A stretch of DNA of 64,000 nt from Phylloscopus collybita (GCA_027886175.1 JAJNNQ010000026.1:29530001-29594000), one strand, 5' to 3'; numbered from the stretch's first letter, positions 1 to 13,510 are shown. Numbers and translations: made by a program. The notes: generated by a model not told the origin, from the sequence alone.

Positions 1-753
1 TAATGATGCTGTATATGCTGCATGGTTTGAACCCAGTAACCCAATTATCAGAAAAAAAAAAAAAGATGTTCATACGACAAAACTAGTATCCATACCCTTG
101 CTGCAGTCATGGCAATAAAACCAGTGTAACACCAACTTAACAGTGCTGAACTGAAGCCACATATTTTGGTGACCTCTAAAAATATGCATACAGCATTAGG
201 GGACTGGGCGTGATTTACTCACTATTCAGCCAGGTTTTACAACCTTTATTGACCTCAGTTTAGTTACAGCTGTAGTTATTCTGATATCTATGCTAGGTAG
301 TCTACTACCTTTCTGCTCTGAATTGTAAGTCAGGCAAATCTCTTGGCGTCTGGAAATGCAGCTTTCAGCTCCTAGTGTTTGTTTTCCAAGGAAGATATTT
401 ATTTCTTTGTTGCAATTAACTTGGTTTCCTGCTTTATGAGATTCTCTCTGTTGGTGCTGTAAGGCTTAGAGAAAACTTGTAAACATGATCAAAACTATTT
501 TATTCATAACTATAGTTCATCTGCTGAGATTTCTTGATCATAACTCCCCTTGTTCAGAAACAAACAGAACTATACTCCCAGAATCACTTCTCTCTTTCTC
601 TTCAGAAGTAATCATATCTATCAGCCTCTTTACTTAGTCACCAAGAAAACTCACCCCTGGCTGTTAGGAACTGTAAATTGAATTGCAATACAGAATATAA
701 AATATAAAGCCTCAGATAACAAAACCTGCCTGCAATTATAATCACATACACAG

Positions 754-800
754 GAAAAAAAAAAAAAAAAAAGAGAGAGAGAGAAAAACAAAAAAGAAGA
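754..800. repeat. A-run followed by (GA)n purine tract
   Basis: A run of about 20 A is followed by GAGAGAGAGAGA and more A-rich purine sequence. It is a simple low-complexity tract. It gives the poly-phenylalanine stretch in the overlapping minus-strand frame at 638-1015, which is therefore not a credible protein. Confidence 0.9.
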
Positions 801-3230
801 CTTTTAAAGCTGAGTGCCAGACAAGCAAAATAAAACAAAAACCAAACCAAAGGTAATCTACTTAGAAATAAAACACTCCATATATCTTCTAACTCATAAG
901 TCTCATTGGACATGTTACAAAATATGTTAATGTGGAAGTCTGTTGTGCTTAGATATTGGTTGAAGCAGTGATGATATAATTTTGTTTGTAATTTTTTTAT
1001 CATTTTATCTTTCAATTACAAGATATTTGGGTAACATGGGAGAATATAGGCTTGGTGAAGCATAAATAGGTCATGAGCACTAATTCTCTACCTGCAACCT
1101 TCCTGTGTGAGAAAATTTTTTATGCTCTGTATCAAGTGGGAATTGTACTTTTATTTTGTGGATTAATGGTGTGAAAATTCTGAGGTATACTTTCTGAACC
1201 TGTAGAGTGCTATGTAAAAATTAAGTCTCAGATCCACACAAGTGTTTAAGCACTTAATATGTGTCGGCACAAAATTAAGTGCCTAGTTCACGTTTCCCAA
1301 TTCTGACCTTTTGTGCTTGTTTGAAACATTTGTATTTCCTTTAATCAAGCAGTTGTTGCATTTAGAATGTGTTAGGGAACAAATTCACATGGTGGAAAGA
1401 GTTTTTCAAAGGCTGTAGTTCATAATAACTATACTTTCAATATTGTAGAATGCATTTTCCATCCTAAGGCCTTATGTAGGCCTTTCTGCTAACATAAATT
1501 AATAAGAAAATGGAAACTTTTATTCTCAAAGTTGTGTTCCTCTTTTGCTGTAAATATTTAATTGCAATTATTACTCTAGTGAGCACTAAGTTTGCAAAGG
1601 TTTTGGTTCGAGAGGTTTTGTTGTTGCTTTTTATGTTGTTGTGGTTTTGGCTGTAATTTTTTTCCTCAAAAAAAGAATGCAATTCATCTGTTTTTAGTCT
1701 ACAGAAGTAATTACTAGTGCCAAAGGACTAGGGTCCATCATGAGTCCTATGAACAGAAGAGATTCCTTTGTAACTTCACAGAAAGAAAAAATATGAGACT
1801 TTAAGGCTTGGTGAGGAATGGTTTGATAAACTAACTAGAAGGTTCCTTTCTTCAGCATTTTGCAGATTGCTCAGTTTGCAACAAGACCTTGAGTGCTGTT
1901 ACTCCATTCCTAGTTTCATTCAGCTGCCAGCTGCACAGGCCTTCATGCCCACTGTCCAGTCTCATGCATGAACTGTTGCTGCATGACCCAAATATGTGTG
2001 TAACATACTGCTATGATTGAGGGGACAAGTCATTAAGTAAAAATGAATTCCCATATTCTTTCACAGATAAACAAACAACAGGCTGAAGACATTAATGATG
2101 TAGTTGATACCTCTAACACAGAAAATAACATCCAATAATGGTATCATCTCAATTTAGAAGGTAAAATAAAGAAGTTATTTGTCATTCAACTATTAATTTG
2201 CATCTTGAAAAGATTAGTCTGACTCTCAGAAGTCACAGGAAACAAATACACAATAAAAAGACAAGAAATGGAAGAATAGATATGAAAAAGAATCATATAG
2301 ATAAAAATATTGTTGGGTGGGCTACTGGTTCTTCATTACTCCAATCAATTACATTTTAGCAAATAAAAAGTGGCTATTGAATTACATGTTTGTAACTTGA
2401 AAGTATCATTATAAGAACAAGACTTGTTATAATTCTTGAAAAAAATAATCTTCTGTAAAATAAATTAACTAAATAAATTATGCATTGATTGAAAATTTAC
2501 AGTCCTAGATTATTTCTTAAACATGCACGTTTGGATTAACAATCTTTTAACAATCTTGAAAGTAAGTCTGACTCTCATACCCAACAAGAATGTAATGAGT
2601 ATAATGTTTAAGGTTTTTAGTGGCTATGTTGATGTTTTTAACAGGAACCATGTTGTCTATATAACTTAGTTTGGGTCTAGTCCAACAAACAGGGAACAAA
2701 AGACAGAGGTATTTTTCTCACTAGCTTTCCAAAGATTGTGGGGTTTTTCTTTTGGTCAAACTTTTGTAGTTGTTAAGCGGAATAGAATCAGTTTAAAGAC
2801 TTTAACTTAAGATAGCACAAAACCACCAGGGAAATTCATGGGTACTAGAGAAGCCTCTTGATCCACATAATACAGTCTATAAGGCTGAGACTCCCAAGGG
2901 GGGGTCTTAAGGTCCTTGTTTTTAGCTTTGTGCCTGTGATGCCTTTTGGACTAGTGCCATATTTTTCAGAAGCTCCTGAAATCATGAGGGACTTGGCATC
3001 ACAGAAGAGGATCCTTCATAAAAAATTAGTAGAGGCTCATTTAATTCCAGTCTATAAAGCTGATAGTATCTGAGGGTTTCTGATCTCACATATATTTTTA
3101 ATAGGAACTGAAGAAGAACTGCTAGCAAAGCTGTCTTACTATAACTGCTCTGTGGGGTTTTTTAAAAATCAAAAAAAGGATGAAATGAAAAATTATTTTA
3201 GAAGCCCAAAAATTGCGACTAATAACAAAC

Positions 3231-3236
3231 TTTTTT

Positions 3237-3266
<30 letters not shown>
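3231..3266. repeat. Poly-T tract
   Basis: About 36 bases, nearly all T, with a single C near 3239. It ends at 'aataaagc'. It could be the A-tail of a minus-strand retroposed sequence, but no recognisable body flanks it. Length is likely to vary between individuals or assemblies. Confidence 0.9.
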
Positions 3267-3270
<4 letters not shown>

Positions 3271-5648
3271 AAGCTAAGGCACCATGAAGCAGTATTTCTT
3301 TTTAAAGGATGTCACATTTACAATTGTTTACATAAGTATATTTTAATTCGGAACGATTCTATTCTATTTTGCTCAAACTTGCTGCATTGCACTGTTGTGC
3401 ACATTTGTAATTTAATGTTGGTAAATCTTTTCAAATTATAACTTTGTCATTTAAACACAGATATGCATTTCAGTTTGAAAATGTAATGATCACAAAACCC
3501 AGGAGGATCTTATTTAGATAAAACAGCAGAGAAGAAGTCAGGAACAATTATTTACATAATCAACTAGAATTCATTATTTTTGCATGTGTTTGTTTACCCA
3601 TTGAACAGTTCTGACAACATAGCAACCATTTACAGACACCTGATTTCAGTGCAGTAGTCTACTCATGGATCCACTGTTTTCAACTCTACTGGTGGAGCTT
3701 CTCTAGAGTGTAACAGAAATGTTGTTACAGGTTCAAAGTCATGCAGTCAGGGAACAAAACCAAAACAGCAAAGACTCATGGTTATGGTCTGTGAAGGAGG
3801 TTTCTCTTTCACAGGTGCTTTCATACCTACACTTCTGATAAAATGTAGCTCATGATGGGTCACAAAATATATCTAGGATGACTCAAACATGTCCATGCAC
3901 AGAGAAGGGAATTATTTCCCTCTGAAATAATTTCAAGAGTGCTTGGCACAGGATTTTCAGAGTGCTTCCAAGTCACAGATTCGCTAGTCTGTAGTTTCTT
4001 TTCAATTTCTGTCTATCTTAGTGCTAGAAAGGGGGTCTTTGTTTCCAGACCTGTATTTTTTACTCCAAGATAGCCTGTCACTGTTATAGTTAAATGAAAC
4101 TTGAAAGGTATTTAAAATGTAGACCTTTGAGTCTCATTAGATGTCTCATCCCCAACATTCTCCATTTTCAAAGTAATTTCTCTGAATCAAGGATTCTCCC
4201 CAGATTATAGGATGGCAACAGAGATTGTCTTGAAGAATATTCACCTGGGGAGCATTTTGCAAGTGTTACAGCTAATTTCCTTAATCTATATTTTAATTGT
4301 CACTGTTTCTTTATGTAAACACTATCCATTTCGTAAGTATTTTTAGGCCCCTCCTGATTTGTTTCAGTGCACCAACAAGAACATCTGTACAAAATATCCT
4401 TTTGTTATGGTTTATGCTTACTACCCTACAATGTCTGTAAAGAGAAATGCTGGTTTTGTTTATTTTAAATAACTTTTTTTTTCAGTAAATAGAGGCAACT
4501 TTTTAGGAAGACTATTTCTTTTTGCAAAGATGAAGTGTTTTCTGCATTATCTGTAAGTGCCTTAATTAGCACAATGCAGTCTGTTCATAAACAGCTTTCT
4601 CTCTTACCAATGAAATAGATAAACACTTAAAATTTTAATGTAGCCTAAAAGTGTCTTTATATTTTTACTAATGTCTGGTAAGGATAATATTCTTGTATGA
4701 AATTAGCATTATGAAATTAAAAAACTATATGCAATTGTTCAACATTTTCTTATGGCCTCTTAACTGCTAGAACACTAAATCTGTATTTGACAAGTAGGTA
4801 GGACACATTAATTGAACTTTTCTTTAGTAAAAGAAAGAGGAGATTATTAAAGATTTAACTAATACCTTTAAGTACAAACATTTATCAAAGCAATTTAAGT
4901 AGAGTCTGTTATTTCTAATTCAGACCAGGTTTAGTCTCTGGTCTCCCTTTCTTAATAGGGTAATTTACATTTTTCCAGATGTAGAGAGAACATACTACTT
5001 AAATTTAGATTACTAATAAGAAAAGGCAGTCACAATAGATCAGCTTGTGTAGGGGGTGATATGCAGGAAATAATTTTCTTCCGGCACAGTGATTAACGCA
5101 GTCTTAACAGATGAAGAATCTGATTTCTGGGAAAGACTTTGATCCATCATAAAACCTAACCTTGCTACAGCAGTTTTACTCATCATACTGTAGTTACATG
5201 GGGAGAAGCAAGGTGCAGAAGGGAGGCTGCAGCACATTCCTTAATTAATTCATATTAGTAATTTTACATGGAAATAATGAAATTACATTACAAACACTTA
5301 ATGCAACAATCTTGAACTTCCCTGCTGAGACCACCTTGAGATGTTTGGCACTGCATATTTTTTCACAGAACTTCCCAATGAAATAACTTGACAGATAATC
5401 CTGCTTCAAACTATGTATAATGATGGGACAACTTGCTATTGCTTGATACTTCAGGGTAGTTACCAGCTTAAAGTTACCTGTGGATTAAAGGAGGATTTAT
5501 TTACAATTTCAAATTACTTCACTTTGAATTCGGGTTTCCTCAAAGGTAAGAAATCTCTGAACACAGGAGTCTGCAATGCCTGATGCAAAACTGAAAATAC
5601 AAGCCTGGCTGTCACAGCATTAAGCTTCTGAATGCTTGACTTATCAGT

Positions 5649-6258
5649 TGTTGCGGCGGGAGCCACAACGGGATCGCAGAGAGTGAGCAGCGTTTCCGAG
5701 CCCGGAGCACACCAGAGTCAGCAGCTGATAGTCCAGGCGAGGGATGGACTCTTGGATGTAATCCAACAGCTGGTTTATTAGCAAGAGCAGGATACAGCAA
5801 AAAGGGTCCAGGGACAGGAACAGCCACAAATAAATCCAGGGATGAGAACAAGAGCTGGGCAGAGGGCTCAGGGCTAAATGAGGCGCAAAAGGGGTGGGTT
5901 GAAAGGTCAGGGGCCAATAGGGATACAGGAAAGTGGTGCAGGGGAGTGGCTAAGGGTCAGGAGAACCAATAGGGCAACAGGGATGGACCACTGTGGCAAA
6001 AACAAGCCAATGGGGACTGAGGGAAGGAAGAACACTCTGGAAGAGGTACATACATGGTAAACAGGGGGTGAACTGGGATGACATAAAGTTGACAAACCAA
6101 TGAGGGAACAGAATTACAATACATTAACATACAACTGCAAAGGCCTATGGCAGGGAGGCCTTTTCTCACTAGCCTAGAGGGGCGTTTCTCCCCATTTGCC
6201 TCTGCCTCTCCAAGGCTGAGGCATGACCACCTTGGTGGCAGGCCCCTGGGCCTCCACA
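5649..6258 (-). mobile_element. Solo LTR of an endogenous retrovirus (about 610 bp)
   Basis: Read on the minus strand it starts TGTGGAGGCCCAGG and ends CGCCGCAACA, so it has the TG...CA ends of a retroviral LTR. An AATAAA polyadenylation signal lies on the minus strand at 5774-5779, in the position expected near the R/U5 part. Four CCAAT motifs (about 5913, 5966, 6007 and 6097 on the plus strand) lie in the U3 part, all in one orientation. The local GC content is much higher than in the flanks. The flanking 6-mers are ATCAGT and ATTGGT; they differ by two transitions, compatible with an old 6-bp target duplication. No gag, pol or env sequence adjoins it, so it is a solo LTR. The short frames inside (5612-6259) are not genes. 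It is homologous to the LTR at 58408-59064. Confidence 0.8.
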
Positions 6259-7299
6259 ATTGGTAGATAACTTTACAGGAAGCACAAGGAAAGTGTCCTA
6301 GATGGCAAATATGAGTGACTAATTATAAGTAAACTGCAGACTGAGAGCTTTGTAAATGCAAGTAAATTACACAGATAGGAGTTCTAACTTTGTTACCTTC
6401 CCAGCTGCCATGTCTCTAATATTAATCTAAATTATATTATTTTCAATAGGATAATTTCAATACAAAACATAAATCTGTTTCACTGGATTATTTCTATGTG
6501 CCCAGATATTAATATAGTAAGTTTCTAATCCATTAGTTGTTTTGTGGATATTTTCCTCTCTTAGCCTAGCCTTTGATATCAGTAGGCTGACAATCTTTGT
6601 CTACAATGAATTACATTGTTCAGAGGTGTTGATCATTCTGGAAAAGTAAATGGGATTTTGCTGGCTTATTGATGCTGGTTTCCCTATTAACCTGTTTTTG
6701 AATTAATGAGTTAGGACAGCTGTCTTGACAAAAGATTTCAGATTCATAGAGTAGCTATGAACCAGATATGCCTGGCTTCTGATTCTTTATTTGTATTTCA
6801 TATAATATACAATTTCGAAAGGCATTCATAAGGGGAATATAATGGAATAATTAATAAATCCAAAGAAGCTCTGATCTGAAAATATACTGCATAGATAGAA
6901 ATATGACTACATGTATCAAGCTAAGTATTTGATTTATTTGATTTATTCCTTCAGCTGAAGTCTGCATATTAAGTTTTCTGTTTTTGAAAGTGGTGCTGCT
7001 GACTTATGATTCCTAATGAGCACATCCAACTGTCAGCAAGTTTTATCATTCCATATTGCATATATAAAGTTGAGTGCCTGCTTTGAACTTTAGAAAGTTT
7101 ACATTCAAACGTTTTTGAGTAATTAAAACAAAATAAATCAATTATTCCTTGTGGCCATCGAATCAATGCCATTTTTGTTTGTACTGCAGATACGATTGCC
7201 TCTCTTGGCTTGCTGGTTGCTTTTTGCTTTTAATACTCTCATATATAATCAGAGAGAACTGTATGGCTTACAATCAGAACCCTCTCTTGTGCCATTTTG
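6259..7299. other. Unique AT-rich DNA, nothing recognised
   Basis: I see no gene or recognisable repeat here. The small frames at 6969-7172 and 7149-7370 have no family resemblance that I recognise. Confidence 0.55.
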
Positions 7300-7610
7300 C
7301 CTTAATCATGTGTTACGTGGGATGTCAGCCATTACAGTCCACAAAAATGAGACATAGCAGGGATGGCTGAACCCAAATGACCACAGGGGGATTCCACATA
7401 TGGAGGGAGTCATGCTCCGAAGAGTGAGGCACCCTTGGAGTGATGTCATTTTTCTATCAAATTCACGGTTGTGTGTGACTGAGCCCTGCTTTCCTGGAGA
7501 TGGCTGTACATCTATTTTCCTGTCCATGGAATGTGGTGAATGAATTCCTTGTTTTGCTGTGCTTGGGCATACAACTTCTACTTTCCCTTCTAAAGTGTCT
7601 TTAGCATTCT
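7300..7610 (+). mobile_element. Degraded retroviral LTR fragment
   Basis: The stretch shares an extended block with 50890-51320. Both contain 'cctgctttCctggagatggctg'-like sequence (TTTCCTGGAGATGGCTG here, TTTTCTGGAGATGGCTGAA there), then a 'cccatgg' or 'ccatgg' block, a 'ggtgaatgaattcctt' or 'ggtgaattaattcctt' block, and a 'ttgcttgcgc'-like block. Upstream, 'ccaaatgaccacagggggattcca' here matches 'aattgaccaaaggggtattcca' there. The family is a known type of avian ERV LTR, recognised from memory of bird genomes. Both ends are eroded and the boundaries are approximate. Confidence 0.6.
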
Positions 7611-8627
7611 GTAGGAAAGTGAAAAAGCAGCTGGGTGGTTTTTAGCTGCCAAATGCATTAAACCATGACATCAAGCTAAATATTTTTGCCTCATGAATAG
7701 TGTAAGTTTATTGCTCTTTAGAATCCCAATGAATTCCTTTCACTCGGAATTTCTCTTTATATCACAACTTGTAACTGGTGAGGACTTAATGACTTCACCT
7801 GATAAACTCCTGCTATTGATATGACTGTTAGTAAGCAAACTTCAGGCCATTTTGTGAAACAATGAATTTGGCTACAATAAATGTTAATTGCTGTTTTATG
7901 AGGCAAATTTGAAATATATAGACTTTAGTGCAATCTGTTAGTTACATAAGATACTGCTGCATTCTTTTATGGATTCATTTTTCTCTATATATGTATAGCT
8001 AATATCTAATTGTCAAGAAAAATTCTTGCTCATTTTATAAACTTGAAATAGTTGAATGTATTGAGAAACAGCATCACCTGAGAATCCCCTTAATTAAACA
8101 CTGTTGCTTATCAGAGTTTGGGTTTAATATTTTCTTCATAAATTAGTGGGGTTTTTTGTGTGTGGTTTTATATTATGGTGATTCTGTGAGATGTGACATT
8201 ACATAGATCTTACAATTGCACTTTTTCTAATTACAAGATCTTGTCTTTGGGAAGCTTCTATTCTCTTTAGGCCATTGAAGCAAATCTATGTTTACTGATT
8301 CCCTAGATGAAGCAAGATGAATTACAAATAGGAGAGCAAAGAAAACTCTCTATAAATACACTGAATTCCTTTGGGTACCTCAGTCCATTCTCTTCAGTTT
8401 AGCATATTGTTTACAAATATCAAAGAGGTGTTGTATGTTTCCAATTCTGCTGGATTATTAGGGAATTGTAACTTTACAGTTTTGCTTGCACGTTGGCCTT
8501 CACTGTTCTTGAATGAAAAAGCTACTGTAGATTTTCAGAAGTTTTCCACCGTAAAGGTTGGATGAAGACAGTCTCTAAACTTTTGGAAGGTGATAGAAGA
8601 GAAGTCTGATAAAGATTTTAATCATAT
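7611..8627. other. Unique AT-rich DNA, nothing recognised
   Basis: No gene, RNA gene or repeat family was recognised in this kilobase. Confidence 0.55.
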
Positions 8628-8908
8628 TGTGGATATCATGGTGGTGGGCCACCATAATAAAGAGGGACAACAGGACCAGAGGAGACTTCTTTGTTATAGA
8701 GCTGTTTTATTCACTTAGACAACTTCATCTACCATTGTTTCTGTTGATTTTCCCCTTAGGGCTGAGCAAACAATAGGTACAGGAGGACAAAAATAAGTTG
8801 TCAACCCTCTGCCAAAAAATATATATGAGGGATTAGGCAGAGCACCCTGGGCAGTCTGACTGTGAGAGATGGACAAATGGCCAGAGTTCTTACTCATGCC
8901 AATCAACA
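8628..8908 (-). mobile_element. Candidate short LTR (weak)
   Basis: On the minus strand this stretch has features of a short LTR. There is a possible start TGTTGATTGGCATGAG, a TATA-like 'catatatatt', an AATAAA signal near 8705-8715 followed within about 90 bases by a T/C-rich U5-like segment, and an end 'ATATCCACA'. Flanking 6-mers TCATAT and ACATGT agree at only four of six positions, so the target duplication is not convincing. I could not match it to a second copy in the window. It may be ordinary sequence. Confidence 0.35.
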
Positions 8909-9525
8909 ACATGTAATTATCTCACTGAAAAATATTTAAATATCTTCTGTTCCCAAATGAAGAGCAGAAAAATAGATATGAGGGGAAAAAAATAACTTCA
9001 AGGGACAGTAGCTGAAAAAAAAAAAAAGGGAAGAGAGTGAGTGTCATAATACTGGAGATGGTGAATATAGGAAAGCCAAAGTGGGGCAGCAAAGAGACCA
9101 TTCCTAGTGTGACAATTTGTATCAGCCAGTGCATAAGATATTTTCAAGAAGGGCCTTTGTTCTGACACAGTATGGTTGTTCTAGTTAGAGTTTCCCTTTA
9201 GATAATGCAACTTGACTCTGGAACATAAACACTTTTCAGTAACTAACCACCATCCTCTGAAAATCCACTGATAGAATTAGGTGTGTACCAGGTCTAAAAC
9301 AAAGTTTGAAGATAGGTCAATTGAGAGAAGAACTTTCACAATCTGAAGCAGATAAATTGCATTTTGGTGCCAGAACTGCTTTTCTTTGCTCATCCAAACC
9401 AAAAGTCCAGATTATTTTGAATGGGAGCAAAAGAAAGCCATGTAGAATCCTTAGAATTCTGTACATTTTAAGATGTGGAATATTGGAATATTCTTCATTT
9501 TGTCATCTTTGTCTTATCAGCAGAA

Positions 9526-9571
9526 TTTATTAAAACCTTAATTTATCTTTATTAAAACCTAATTTATCTTA
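9526..9571. repeat. Short tandem duplication, 2 copies of about 22 bp
   Basis: The unit TTATTAAAACCTTAATTTAT is followed directly by a second copy with one base missing (ACCTAATTTAT). It is a local duplication of about 22 bases with near-perfect identity. Confidence 0.85.
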
Positions 9572-11940
9572 CCTTGAACTCTAAACCTTCCATTATATTT
9601 CTGACTTCAAATGTAAGCCTACTTAAAAATGCAATGGTTTTTTTCTTAGATATTTTACTCTATACCCATACCATGCTTCTTCTGAATGTCCTTGTGCTAA
9701 AGCCAGAGTATTGAATAAGCTATTATTTATATATTCAAGCCTGTACGTGAGAATGAGCCAGAAACTGAGAATCCAGCTGACTTTTTTGCCCTTTCTCCCT
9801 CTAAAACAGCTATCACTACAGCTGATGATTTCAATTTTGCTATCTTCATTCCATCTTTGCCTATTTCTGTTCAACACAAATCTTCAGCATCAGATTAAAA
9901 AATTCCATTGTCTCTTTAGATCCATTTTACATTACTAATTAACATTATTCTTGTTTGTTGTGTTTCAGAGATGTCAAGAGCTGAATATTTTTCTATCTTG
10001 GAAAACTACTACAGTTAAGATACCAGTCTTGAGGCAGGATAACTTGCTCATGGAAAATCAATCTCCCACAAACCATTAATTTGATCTAGTTCCTGTTTTA
10101 AAAGATAATTCTAGTAGATTGATTAGCAAGATATTTTTTCTAGAATTTATTATGAAGTAATTAGTAAAAAAATTAATCCAGATCAATTATGAATTCATCC
10201 ACTACCTTTGCTATGTAGGAGTTTTGCTTTAAATTCAGGGGCTGAATTTTGAAACATGAATCTTTCTTCCTCTCCCTGCTGCCACCCTCCATGGTAACCA
10301 GTTCCTCGTTGTTTCATCCAAATAAGATATTCATATTTACTAATATTTTTAGCCTGCCTAGGCAAACAAATGTCAGCTCAAATTAATGCCCAGTACTCAT
10401 GGATATTATGTACTTTGTTTCTGTAGATGTGCTTTCAAGCAAAATACTAGCATATTGTGTGTAGGTTCATTGGTAAAATAGGTTCTATCTATTTGTACAG
10501 TGTTATTTTTTGCCACCATACATTGGTTTAACAAGAGTGCATATCACCTGTGAAACTGCAGGTGAATAGGGGAGATGTATCCTTGGAAAGTTTCTGTAGG
10601 TATTTATAATTAATTAATATTTACATATATTAACCCATTTATTGTTCTGGGGTTTTTTGGGAGTTTTCAGTCAAACTATTCTGGTTCTGTGCTTTTTTGA
10701 GACTACACCTGACATAGACCAAGGTTAACAGAGAAATTCATATAATTTCAATGGAGAGAGATTCTATACAGTGTCAAACCTAAAATATCCATTTCAGTTG
10801 AGAAATATTACTCATTACTTTAAGCTTTGGAGCTCTTTTTTAAATATGAACAGGGTTTTTTTTGTTGTTGGTTTATTTTTCAATACCTTCCTATATGGAG
10901 TTAATGTTTGACTTTTGTTTTCTATTTTCATTTTTTTAATTTTTTCCCTTCTGTTATCTTTGCTAGGCTTATTTTTTTCCATTTGTTTAATTCATTTAAT
11001 TCTCCTATTTTCTTTTTCTAACTCCATTCCATTTTGGTTTTCTGAGATGTTTAAAAGCCTAGTACTTGAGTTTCTGACAACTATAGTTAGTGTCAGCTCT
11101 CTTTTTCTTCTTGTGCTGAACCAGCTTTTAAAAGCCACACCGGCTCTCTCAGCAGGTGACTGCTGACTTGTGCTGCTGGAAAATCATGCCTTTCCAGACA
11201 GTCAATGCCAGAGGAGGAAAGCTGCCTTGTGGCAGTTTTAATGACCTAAATTGAACTGGTACAATTGGGTGAGGAAAGCTTGTGCATTACACAGCTGATT
11301 AAGAATTGCATAATCTATAATTCTATTGCACCAGAGACTGCCAAGTGACTCTTCATGTCAGTAAATGAGGACAATATATTTAGCAGCATGGAAATTCACA
11401 CTTGAGGCTGTTTCTCAGTGTTTTACAGTTCCATATTTTTCACCAAAACTTATTATATCAGAGAAAATAAAAGGATATAAAAATGTATATTTTAAAGTCA
11501 GGAGAGAACCAAGTTGCCATTTTTCTTTGTTTTCTGACAATAAACCATTAACATTTTATTCCCATGGTACTAATTAAGAGTGTTCTAAAGAAGTGATTTA
11601 AGTCATGACTCCGTGACTCTCAAAGCAATCTGCTGGGGAATATCATCTGATTTCAAAATATACTGTAGACTTTTTTTTTTTACTTTTCTGCTAAGAAGAA
11701 AGATTTTTAAAGATTTTTAAACTATTTTCAGAGTACTTAGGTTACATTAGGTCATGTTAGTGCACTTAGCTTCTTCCTTATTCTCTTTTGGTCATGATAG
11801 GAAAGTTTCCGAGGTGGGAAAGCTCACCTGTACAAAAGTGGGCTGATACCGGGAAAGATGTATAGGGATAGGGATGAGGGATTTTGGCTGAATTGTTTAC
11901 ATGTTTACAGAAGTGTAAGAGAGAAAAGAATATCTTTCTC

Positions 11941-12062
11941 AAAAAAAAAAAAAAAAAAACAAAAACAAGAAACAAACCAAAACAAAACCCTAAACCAAAA
12001 ACAAACACACAAACAAAACCAACCAAACAAACAAAAACAAACAAACAAAAAACCCCCCACCC
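11941..12062. repeat. A-rich low-complexity tract with CAAA motifs
   Basis: A run of about 18 A is followed by about 100 bases of degenerate AAAC, AAACA and CAAA motifs ending in CCCCCCACCCC. It explains the lysine/glutamine/asparagine-rich and phenylalanine-rich frames on both strands at 11778-12136. Confidence 0.9.
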
Positions 12063-13428
12063 CAGCTTTATTTCAAATGGAATATAAAGAGTCTTTTTTA
12101 ACTGAAACTGTTTGTTCTTCCTTTCCTGCCATGTAGGGCAGATTGTTAAGTTACATGCTTATAGTACTGAAATCCCTATCCAGCCCTTCTTATTCAAGTA
12201 GGGCTGTCACTGATTTCAATGGCAACTTGGCCTGATTAAAGAGAATTGAATACAGCCCTGAAGCAGTGGTGTTTTGTCCTTGTCTTTGCACTTCTGGCCC
12301 TTAACCATTACTTTTAAAGAGCTTGAAGCAATACTGGCACCAGCAGTGTTTCAGGTGAAAAAGCAAAAGAATAAAAAACAGTGTCATGAGCTGTTTCAAG
12401 TAAGTGCTACTACAAGAAAATCCATTCAAATGCAGAGTGCATAGAAATATTTTTCAGCTTTCTGTAATGTTTTAGATACATAAACCATCAATGTATTATA
12501 AAAATTGTAATCTTTGTTACACCTTCTATTTACATTCATGCAAATGTTAAGTGGAACAGCAGGCATATTTTATTCCATTGCATTGCTAAATCCATTCCAA
12601 TATTGGCAGATATTAAAAATCTGACTATTTATTTTTTAATTGCCACACCAGAATTACTAAATAAAAGGTCAATTATACTGTTGCATATAAAGAGCTGAGG
12701 CAGGGATTCTTATATTTAAGAGCGAAATTCTTCACAATATTGACTGAGAAATATGATTGAATAAAGATTTGAATTGAACTTTTCAATATTTGAGCACAAA
12801 GGTCCACAGCAGTGGGATTGACATGACTAAATATAAATAACATATATTCGGTCAAGCACTCTATACTCTTTTTGGAGTCAAGTAAAAATATCTGATTTTA
12901 TGATTGGATTAATGCAATTTAGGTCTCTGCTTTCAGGTAGAAATATAACTATATGTACAGAAAGGTGATTATCCTGACTATTACAGAGATGAACAATGTA
13001 ATTTCAATCAGAAGAACATATTTAAAATATATGTATTACTATATGTAAGTGCAGAAACTTAACTACTGGATATGATTTCATCTTGGGCAGTAAGACTGTT
13101 AAAAAAATAAATAATCTAACATGCTTATTCCTCCTCTTTTGTTCTTCCACTTCTCAAACAACTCAAGCTCAGTCTTAGAAGTCCCTGGAAGAGGAGTCTC
13201 CGTGTCCCAGATTTTACCTTATACTGATCTCCCTCAGGTTACCTCTTATTTATTAGTTAAAGTACTATTCTTGTCATCTGCTTTATACATTGAAATTATA
13301 CATTAAAAAAGTGTATTGGTGTTTTCAAAACAAATCTATGTCTATTATTTAATTCAAAAGATAGAGAAGACATTAAAAAAGTGTCAAATCAACAGTGCAC
13401 ATTCTTCCTCTTCCTGGTTCGTTCTTTC

Positions 13429-13446
13429 TTTTTTTTTTTTTTTTTT
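13429..13446. repeat. Poly-T tract
   Basis: A run of about 18 T. A second run of similar length lies about 65 bases downstream at 13511-13527. The two share no clear flanking duplication. Confidence 0.85.
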
Positions 13447-13510
13447 GGTATGCTAAAAAATCTCCTTGGTAACATATCTCCTTGGGGACATCAAGTCAAG
13501 TGTATCATTC

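Larger units (their letters stand above)
1..5648. other. Unique AT-rich non-coding DNA, no gene seen
   Basis: No open frame of convincing length or composition, no recognised repeat family and no RNA gene were found in these 5.6 kb. The contents I can name are an A/GA purine run near 754-800 and a T run at 3231-3266. The frame at 2858-3073 (71 codons, plus strand) has no recognisable domain. Nothing marks it as an exon: there is no clear coding bias and no neighbouring frame to join to. An ancient repeat or a short exon could be missed by eye. Confidence 0.6.

Noticed and set aside
2858..3073. 71-codon frame with plausible-looking protein composition
   Set aside because: No family resemblance is recognised and there is no further evidence of an exon.
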